From Bog-756 sp963737625 (GTDB lineage Bacteria; Actinomycetota; Acidimicrobiia; Acidimicrobiales; RAAP-2), in assembly GCA_963737625.1 (NCBI GenBank), contig CAVTTK010000002.1, positions 1,178,001-1,242,000 of the forward strand: a stretch of DNA of 64,000 bases. The letters run 5' to 3'. The position numbers and the translations under genes are program-made. Positions 58,535 through 64,000 of this stretch are shown one piece after another. Numbering within the stretch: the stretch's first letter is position 1; every line of letters starts with the position of its first letter. A model generated the notes under the pieces. That model was not told where the DNA came from. It searched no databases and worked only from the letters and a program-made list of their open reading frames with translations.

Positions 58535-61017
58535 AGGCCGTCATCATGGCCGGCGGCGAAGGGACCAGGCTCCGACCCCTGACGTCCAACCAACCCAAGC
58601 CCATGCTCCCGATGGCCAACATCCCGATGATGGAGCACGTGGTCAATCTCCTCCGTCAGCACGGCTTCGAGGACATCGTCGTCACGGTGGCCTTCATGGC
58701 CAACGCCATCCGCACCTACTTCGGTGACGGGTCCGAGTACGGGGTCCGCATGGTCTACGCCACCGAATCGACGCCCCTGGGGACGGCCGGTTCGGTGCGC
58801 AACGCCCGGGACGAGCTCGACGAGCGGTTCCTGGTCATCTCCGGGGATGTTCTCACCGACATCGACCTCACCCAGGTGGTCGACTTTCACGACCGGAAGG
58901 GCGGCCTGGCCACCCTGGCCCTGAAGGCGGTGGACAACCCCCTCGAATTCGGGATCGTCATCACCGATGAGGACGGGTCCATCGAGCGCTTCTTGGAGAA
59001 GCCGACCTGGGGGCAGGTGTTCAGCGACACCATCAACACGGGGATCTATGTGCTGGAGCCGGAGATCTTCGACTTCATCCCCGAGGGGCAGCCGGTGGAC
59101 TTCTCCAGCGAGTCGTTCCCCGAGGCCCTGGCGGCGGGGAAGGATCTGTACGGCTACGTCGCCGACGGCTACTGGGAGGACGTGGGCACCCTGGAGGCCT
59201 ACCTCCAGTCCCACCAGGACATCCTGGACCAGAAGGTCCAGGTCGACATCAAGGGCTTCGAGCTGAGACCCCGGGTGTGGCTGGGCAAGGGGGCGGAGAT
59301 CGACCCGAGCGTGGTCATCGACGGTCCGGCGGTGATCGGCGACAACTGTGTGATCGGCCCGGGCGCTCGCCTGGGCCAATACTGCACGTTGGGTCGAAAC
59401 GTCCGCATCGGCGACAACGCCGTGCTCCAGCGATCCGTGGTCCACGACAACACCTACCTCGGCTCCGGCGTCCGCATCGACGGCAGCGTGCTCGGGCGGG
59501 GATCCGACCTCCGTCAGGGGGTCCGGTGCGAAGAGGGGGTGGTCCTGGGCGACCAGTGCTTCGTGGGCGCCCATGCCGAGATCAAGGCCGGGGTGAAGGT
59601 GTACCCGTTCAAGACGGTCGAGGCCGGCGCCACCGTCAACTCCTCCATCGTGTGGGAGTCCATGGGGGCCCGCTCGCTCTTCGGCCGGGAGGGGGTGCAG
59701 GGCCTGGCCAATGTGGACATCAGCCCGGAGCTGGCGGTCCGCCTGTCCATGGCCTGGGCCTCGACCTTCGAGAAGGGGTCGACGGTCACGACGTCGCGCG
59801 ACACCAGCCGGGCCGCCCGGGTGCTCAAGCGGGCCATCATGGTCGGGTGCAACGCCGCGGGGATCAACGTCGACGACCTCGAGGCCGCCACCGTGCCCGT
59901 CACCCGCTTTCAGGTCACCACGTCGGACAGCATGGCCGGGGTCACGGTCCGGCTGGCCCCCGATGACCCCCAGTCGGTCGTCCTGCGCTTCTTCGACAAG
60001 GAGGGGATCGACGTCGACGAGACCACCCAGCGCAAGATCGAACGGCTCTACCACCGGGAGGACTTCCGTCGGGTGCTGGCCCGGGAGATCGGGGACATCG
60101 ACTTCCCGCCCCGCTCCCTGGAGCACTACACGGCCGCCCTGATCGATTCGGTCGACCTGACCAACGCCCGTCGTGCCGATCTCAAGCTGGTCCTCGACTA
60201 CTCGTTCGGCACCTCCAGCTTCGTCATGCCCAATCTGCTGGCCAAGCTGGAGGCCGAGGTGCTGGTGGTGAACCCCTACGCCAACACGGCCGGCGTCCTG
60301 ACCTTCGACAGGCAGGCCAGCGCGGCGAGGGTGTCGGAACTGGTGCGGGCCTCCGGCGCCCACCTCGGTGCGGTGCTCGATCCCGGAGGCGAGCACGTGG
60401 CCATCGTCGACGACCTGGGCCACCCGCTCACCGACGACGAGGCCCTCCTGGTCCTGTTGACCCTGGTCACCGAGGCCCATCCTTCGGCCCGGGTCGCCCT
60501 CCCGGTGGCGGTCAGCATGGTGGCTGAGGAGATCTGCCAGAAGGCCGGGGCCGAGATCGTGTGGACCAAGCTCTCGGCCTCGCACCTCATGGAGGTGGCA
60601 CGGACGGAGCGGGTCACTCTGGCGGCCAGCCAGTCCGGGGGCTTCATCTTCCCGGCCTTCCTGCCCGCCTATGACGCCGCCGCCACCCTGGTCAACCTGC
60701 TGGCCCTGCTCACGGCCTCGGGTCGTAAGCTCTCCGAGCTGGTGGCCCAGATCCCCGCCGTGCACATCGCCCACCAGGAGGTGCACACGCCGTGGGACCA
60801 GAAGGGGATGGTCATGCGGACCCTGGTGGAGCGTTCCCTCGGCCGGGATCTGGTCCTGGTCGACGGGGTCAAGATCCTGGAGGCCGACGGTTGGGCCCTG
60901 GTGCTCCCCGATCCCGAGGAGCCCCTGACCCACGTGTGGGCCGAGGCGGCGAGCGGTTCCCAGGCCGAGGCCCGGGCCAACGAATACGCCGTCCGACTGG
61001 AACAGCTACTGCGCTGA
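58531..61017 (+). CDS. Sugar nucleotidyltransferase fused to a degenerate phosphomannomutase domain
   Basis: The 828-residue protein begins with an active-looking nucleotidyltransferase (MKAVIMAGGEGTRLRPLT, PKPMLPMANIPM, VISGDVLTDIDL), most like mannose-1-phosphate guanylyltransferase. A left-handed beta-helix follows (hexapeptide repeats, about residues 255-360). From about 400 comes a phosphomannomutase-like region. In it the phosphoserine loop (TASHNP) is replaced by VRLAPDD and the metal loop (DGDADR) by DPGGEH, so mutase activity is unlikely. It probably makes GDP-mannose for cell-wall glycans, with the second part structural or regulatory. It overlaps pgsA, hinting at a shared envelope role. 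Confidence 0.87.
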   Translation: MKAVIMAGGEGTRLRPLTSNQPKPMLPMANIPMMEHVVNLLRQHGFEDIVVTVAFMANAIRTYFGDGSEYGVRMVYATESTPLGTAGSVRNARDELDERFLVISGDVLTDIDLTQVVDFHDRKGGLATLALKAVDNPLEFGIVITDEDGSIERFLEKPTWGQVFSDTINTGIYVLEPEIFDFIPEGQPVDFSSESFPEALAAGKDLYGYVADGYWEDVGTLEAYLQSHQDILDQKVQVDIKGFELRPRVWLGKGAEIDPSVVIDGPAVIGDNCVIGPGARLGQYCTLGRNVRIGDNAVLQRSVVHDNTYLGSGVRIDGSVLGRGSDLRQGVRCEEGVVLGDQCFVGAHAEIKAGVKVYPFKTVEAGATVNSSIVWESMGARSLFGREGVQGLANVDISPELAVRLSMAWASTFEKGSTVTTSRDTSRAARVLKRAIMVGCNAAGINVDDLEAATVPVTRFQVTTSDSMAGVTVRLAPDDPQSVVLRFFDKEGIDVDETTQRKIERLYHREDFRRVLAREIGDIDFPPRSLEHYTAALIDSVDLTNARRADLKLVLDYSFGTSSFVMPNLLAKLEAEVLVVNPYANTAGVLTFDRQASAARVSELVRASGAHLGAVLDPGGEHVAIVDDLGHPLTDDEALLVLLTLVTEAHPSARVALPVAVSMVAEEICQKAGAEIVWTKLSASHLMEVARTERVTLAASQSGGFIFPAFLPAYDAAATLVNLLALLTASGRKLSELVAQIPAVHIAHQEVHTPWDQKGMVMRTLVERSLGRDLVLVDGVKILEADGWALVLPDPEEPLTHVWAEAASGSQAEARANEYAVRLEQLLR

Positions 61018-61090
61018 AGCCCACCGGGCTCGGTGTGAACAGGGCGGTGCGAGCGGGAGGACGACCTGGGCGGTGACCGTCCACGTCAGG

Positions 61091-61096
61091 TATCGT
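61091..61096 (+). promoter_or_regulatory. Predicted -10 element, leaderless gcvH mRNA
   Basis: TATCGT ends 8 bases before the gcvH ATG. Confidence 0.5.
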
Positions 61097-61104
61097 CCGC
61101 ACCT

Positions 61105-61485
61105 ATGAACGTGCCCGAGGAGTTGCGATACTCGTCCGATCACGAGTGGGCCCGAAAGGACGGAGAGCGCATCCGGGTGGGAATCACCGACTTCGCCCAG
61201 GACGCGCTGGGCGACGTCGTCTTCGTGGAGCTGCCCACCGAGGGATCGACGGTCGAGGCGGGCGGGCTGCTGGGCGAGGTGGAGTCGACCAAGTCGGTGT
61301 CCGAGATCTACGCCCCGGTGGCCGGACGGGTGGTGGCCGTCAACACGGCGTTGACCGATGCTCCCGAAACCCTCAACACCGATCCCTACGGGGAGGGGTG
61401 GATCTGTGAGATCGCCGTCTCGGATGCATCAGCGGAGGACGGACTTCTCGACGCCGATGGCTACCGGCAGTTGACCTCCGGTTGA
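61105..61485 (+). CDS. gcvH: Glycine cleavage system H protein
   Basis: The 126-residue lipoyl carrier of the glycine cleavage system. The lipoyl domain is complete; the attachment lysine is K63 in GEVESTKSVSEIYAP. DHEWARKDGERIRVGITDFA and LGDVVFVELP are the family N-terminus. It leads the gcvH-garA-ftsR-bfn group found in mycobacteria, where glycine and glutamate metabolism are linked through GarA. The other gcv genes are not in this window. Confidence 0.95.
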   Translation: MNVPEELRYSSDHEWARKDGERIRVGITDFAQDALGDVVFVELPTEGSTVEAGGLLGEVESTKSVSEIYAPVAGRVVAVNTALTDAPETLNTDPYGEGWICEIAVSDASAEDGLLDADGYRQLTSG

Positions 61486-61534
61486 CCGTTACCCTTGTTC
61501 GGGCGACCCTCGAGAGCGGTGGGGCGAGACCGAC

Positions 61535-61540
61535 TACCGT
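61535..61540 (+). promoter_or_regulatory. Predicted -10 element, leaderless garA-like mRNA
   Basis: TACCGT ends 7 bases before GTG 61548 and supports that start for the FHA gene. Confidence 0.5.
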
Positions 61541-61547
61541 TGTGTAC

Positions 61548-62018
61548 GTGTTCTGTCCCAGTTGTGGCCACCGGAATCCGACTGGCGTCAACTTCTGCTC
61601 GTCGTGCGGCACGTCGTTGGTGACGTCGGCCCCCGACACCTCGGTCTCGGTCGGACCCGTTGAGGCGGGCGACGCCGGAGACGTCGAGGCCCATGTGGGG
61701 ATGCTCGAACTGCCCCGAGGGGTGGGAATGCTGGTGGTCAAGCGGGGTACGGATGACGGGGTGCGGTTTCCCATCCAGGCGCCGATCGTCCAGGCCGGTC
61801 GCCATCCGGAGAGCGACATCTTCCTCGATGACATCACCGTGTCCCGGCGACACGCCGAGTTCGTCACCCGGGACCAGCAGACAACGGTGAGGGACGTCGG
61901 CTCGCTCAACGGGACCTACGTGAACCGGGCACGGATCGAAGAGGCCCGCCTGTCCAGTGGCGACGAGGTGCAGATCGGGAAGTTCAAGTTGCTCTATCTC
62001 CTGGCCAGCGGCGAATGA
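61548..62018 (+). CDS. garA: GarA-like FHA-domain protein with zinc ribbon
   Basis: Starting at GTG 61548 the product has 156 residues. A zinc ribbon comes first (CPSCGHRNPTGVNFCSSCG), then a short acidic linker and a C-terminal FHA domain with the phosphothreonine-binding motifs AGRHPESDIFLDD, VSRRHAEF and VGSLNGTYVN. In mycobacteria GarA binds 2-oxoglutarate dehydrogenase and glutamate dehydrogenase and is controlled by PknB/PknG. That protein lacks an obvious zinc ribbon, so the N-terminus differs here. The threonine-rich N-terminal phosphorylation motif of GarA is not evident. An alternative TTG start at 61482 overlaps the gcvH stop. Confidence 0.85.
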   Translation: MFCPSCGHRNPTGVNFCSSCGTSLVTSAPDTSVSVGPVEAGDAGDVEAHVGMLELPRGVGMLVVKRGTDDGVRFPIQAPIVQAGRHPESDIFLDDITVSRRHAEFVTRDQQTTVRDVGSLNGTYVNRARIEEARLSSGDEVQIGKFKLLYLLASGE

Positions 62019-62052
62019 CCACTCCCGTCTGCCGGCCCGGTGGCGGTCGTCC

Positions 62053-63360
62053 ATGAGCGGACGCTCGTATCTGTCCATCGGGGACGTCCTGACCCTGCTC
62101 CGACAGGAGTTCCAGGACATCACCATCTCCAAGATCCGGTTCCTCGAGAGCCAGGGCCTGGTCAATCCGGAGAGGACGCCCTCGGGGTATCGCAAGTTCT
62201 ACGAACACGACGTGGAGCGCCTGCGGTGGGTCCTCCGCCAGCAGCGGGAGCACTTCTTGCCCCTGAAGGTGATCAAGGACCGGCTGGACGACGGTTCGGC
62301 CGAGGCCGGCCCCGACGGTCTGGCGTCGGCCGCAGCATCGCGTCCAGCCAAGGCGCCCGGTCGGCGGTCCCGTCACGATGCCGATGCCGATGCCGCCGCC
62401 GACGATTCCCATGAGACCCATGCCGGTGACCCGGTTCTGGTCGGGCAGAGGGTCGGTGTCGAGGCGGAGGCCCGGGCCACGACGGTCAGCACCCATCCGG
62501 CGGGGGAGGGTGCGGGGCTCCCCGGCATCGGATCCCCGGCGGAACAGGCCACCGAGGCCGCCGTTCCCGGCTCGGTCGGAACGACCCGGACGCCCGACCG
62601 GTCGGGTCTTCCGTCCCATCGGAAGGCCCCAGATCGCGCCCCGCTGCTGGAGCTGGTCAACGACGGGACGACGGCCGGTCCGCGATCGGCCTCCACCGAT
62701 CCGGCCAACGGAACGGGCGACGGGGCCACCGCCGGCGCAGCCGCGTCGGGGACGGCGGCCACCGGAGCAGTGGCGTCGCGGCCGGCATCGGCCGGGGCGT
62801 CGTCCGGCCCGTCGACGGGCCATGCCTCAGGAGCGGCCGCCGGATCGCCGCCGGATCGCCCGACCGCCCGCGTGCCCAAAGCCGCCGCCTCGAGGACCGC
62901 ATCTCCGCCGGGTCCGGCGGCGACGTCCCCATCCGGGCCGTCGGTGGAGCCGCTACCGTCCCCTTCGTCGGAGGCCGGTGCGGTGAGCCTCTCGGCTGAG
63001 GAGCTCGCCGCCGCGTCCGAGCTCGACGTTTCGGTGGTGCGCGAACTCCAAGAGTACGGGCTGCTCGTGCCGTCCATGGTCGCCGGCGTGGAGTACTTCG
63101 ACGGGGAGGCCCTGGCGGTGGCCACGGTGGCCGGACGCTTCACCCGGTTCGGGATCGAGCCCAGGCATCTCCGTCTCTACAAGAACGCAGCCGAGCGAGA
63201 GGCGGGATTCGTGGAGCAGGTGGTCCTGCCCCTGGTCCGGCAGCGGAACCCGGACGCCCGGGCCCGGGCCCACGAGACGGCCGACGAGCTGACCCTGTTG
63301 GGCCAGCAGCTCCGCGCATCGCTGCTGCGCAGCGCCCTGGGAAGCCTCCTCAACGGGTAG
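62053..63360 (+). CDS. ftsR: FtsR-like MerR-family regulator with long internal insertion
   Basis: The 435-residue protein has an N-terminal winged-helix MerR domain (YLSIGDVLTLLRQEF, SKIRFLESQGLVNPERTPSG, residues 1-80) and a C-terminal domain (about 313-435) that starts LSAEELAAASELDVSVV and resembles the effector/dimer half of Rv1828/FtsR. The two are separated by about 230 residues of Ala/Pro/Ser/Gly-rich low-complexity sequence, whereas relatives have short linkers. In corynebacteria FtsR activates ftsZ. The position after garA and before the BFN gene matches the mycobacterial order. Function is inferred from this synteny. Confidence 0.83.
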   Translation: MSGRSYLSIGDVLTLLRQEFQDITISKIRFLESQGLVNPERTPSGYRKFYEHDVERLRWVLRQQREHFLPLKVIKDRLDDGSAEAGPDGLASAAASRPAKAPGRRSRHDADADAAADDSHETHAGDPVLVGQRVGVEAEARATTVSTHPAGEGAGLPGIGSPAEQATEAAVPGSVGTTRTPDRSGLPSHRKAPDRAPLLELVNDGTTAGPRSASTDPANGTGDGATAGAAASGTAATGAVASRPASAGASSGPSTGHASGAAAGSPPDRPTARVPKAAASRTASPPGPAATSPSGPSVEPLPSPSSEAGAVSLSAEELAAASELDVSVVRELQEYGLLVPSMVAGVEYFDGEALAVATVAGRFTRFGIEPRHLRLYKNAAEREAGFVEQVVLPLVRQRNPDARARAHETADELTLLGQQLRASLLRSALGSLLNG

Positions 63361-63438
63361 TCGCCCGGCCGTCGTCGGGGCGGCCCTGGGCGACCGATCG
63401 CCGTACCTGGCCCGATCGCACAATCGGTCGGTGGCGAG

Positions 63439-63444
63439 TAAGTT
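63439..63444 (+). promoter_or_regulatory. Predicted -10 element, leaderless bfn mRNA
   Basis: TAAGTT ends 7 bases before ATG 63452. Confidence 0.45.
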
Positions 63445-63451
63445 TGCGGGC

Positions 63452-63976
63452 ATGGTCGAAGTCCGGCTTCGGGCGGTGCGTGTGGACCTGCAGTCGAACA
63501 CGCCCGTACTGCTCCTGCAAGAGTCGGAGGGTCTGGGACGGACGCTGCCCATCTTCATCGGGGCACCCGAGGCCACGGCCATCGCCTTCGCCCTTCAGGG
63601 CATGGACACCCCGCGGCCCATGACCCACGATCTCATCCGGGACCTGCTCGATGCCTTGGGTGCTGACGTGCTCCGGGTGGTGATCACCGAGTTGAAGGCG
63701 GCCACCTACTACGCCGAGATCGTCCTCCGTCACGGCGAGGAGGAGCTCCCGGTCTCCTCCCGGCCGTCCGACGCCGTGGCCGTGGCCGTGAGAACCGGTG
63801 CGCCGCTCTACGTGGCCGACGACCTCATGGACAGCGAAGGGATCATGCTGGCCGTCGAGGAGGACGAGGATGAAACCTCAGAGGATGACGACGAGGAGGG
63901 GTCCAATCCCGACGAGTTGGTGGGCGAGTTCCGCACCTTCCTCGACTCCATCAGGCCTGAGGACTTCTCCTCGTGA
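63452..63976 (+). CDS. Bifunctional nuclease family protein (BFN/DUF151)
   Basis: The 174-residue protein has the BFN/DUF151 pattern: VRLRAVRVDLQSNTPVLLLQ, LPIFIGAPEATAIAFALQG, RPMTHDLIRDLLDALGADV, and SSRPSDAVAVAVRTGAPLYV. Plant homologues cleave DNA and RNA; bacterial function is poorly known. The C-terminal 30 residues are strongly acidic (EDEDETSEDDDEEG) before an amphipathic end. It corresponds in position to mycobacterial Rv1829, next to garA and ftsR. A GTG at 63431 would add seven residues; the ATG is favoured by the upstream TAAGTT. Confidence 0.9.
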   Translation: MVEVRLRAVRVDLQSNTPVLLLQESEGLGRTLPIFIGAPEATAIAFALQGMDTPRPMTHDLIRDLLDALGADVLRVVITELKAATYYAEIVLRHGEEELPVSSRPSDAVAVAVRTGAPLYVADDLMDSEGIMLAVEEDEDETSEDDDEEGSNPDELVGEFRTFLDSIRPEDFSS

Positions 63977-64000
63977 TGCGGAGGGACCACTAGTCCGGGA

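Overview
The window is a GC-rich, densely coding actinobacterial chromosome segment. Three things point to class Acidimicrobiia or a near relative: the 16S rRNA sequence, the actinobacteria-specific genes (mihF, garA, a ftsR-like MerR regulator, DUF1844, DipZ), and gene order. The order resembles several mycobacterial blocks, as recalled from general knowledge: pyrF-mihF-gmk-rpoZ-coaBC-metK-priA-def-fmt-rpe-rib; infC-rpmI-rplT-trmH-pheST-argCJBDFRGH; and pgsA...gcvH-garA-ftsR-bfn. No phage, plasmid, insertion sequence or CRISPR was seen. The content is mostly housekeeping, and the novelty lies in details.

Layout. 0-5 kb: pyrimidine genes (pyrD end, pyrF), a hypothetical gene, an acetyltransferase, and a 5-oxoprolinase operon (pxpA plus a fused pxpB-pxpC). 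5-17 kb: mihF, gmk, rpoZ, coaBC, metK, a PriA-like protein, def, fmt, rpe, then riboflavin genes (ribD, ribBA, ribH) and hisG. 17-20.6 kb: a cold-shock-domain protein that overlaps a convergent sugar-type MFS transporter, and a DUF1844 gene. 20.8-27 kb: translation genes infC, rpmI, rplT, a SpoU methyltransferase, pheS and pheT. 27-28.4 kb: an FAD oxidoreductase. 28.5-37.3 kb: a complete arginine operon, argCJBDFRGH, behind a four-half-site ArgR-type operator. 37.3-39.2 kb: dipZ. 39.3-45.3 kb: one rRNA operon (16S-23S-5S) with promoter, processing stem and terminator. 45.3-50.3 kb: efeB and efeO (reverse strand), a TPR protein and a class I aldolase. 50.5-53.6 kb: korAB. 53.6-57.7 kb: DUF1697, a seven-repeat lipoprotein, DUF1015 and an SGNH-type protein. 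57.8-64 kb: a CDP-alcohol phosphatidyltransferase, a ManC/PMM-like fusion, gcvH, garA-like, ftsR-like and a bifunctional-nuclease-family gene.

Main unusual points. (1) The 23S rRNA gene is interrupted by a 372-nt group I intron without an ORF, placed in the universally conserved helix 69-71 region. (2) At least thirteen starts follow one geometry, TAnnnT then 6-8 nt then ATG/GTG, which predicts leaderless mRNAs. (3) infC appears to start at AUA, and two or three other genes appear to start at CTG overlapping the upstream stop (CTGA). (4) Four conserved genes (fmt, argC, argH, dipZ) carry five single-base frameshifts. Because conservation is intact on both sides, these look more like sequence errors than decay. 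(5) The PMM half of the ManC fusion has lost its catalytic motifs. (6) The ftsR-like regulator has a low-complexity insertion of about 230 residues. (7) No riboflavin synthase, rsmB or efeU gene is found where relatives usually keep them.
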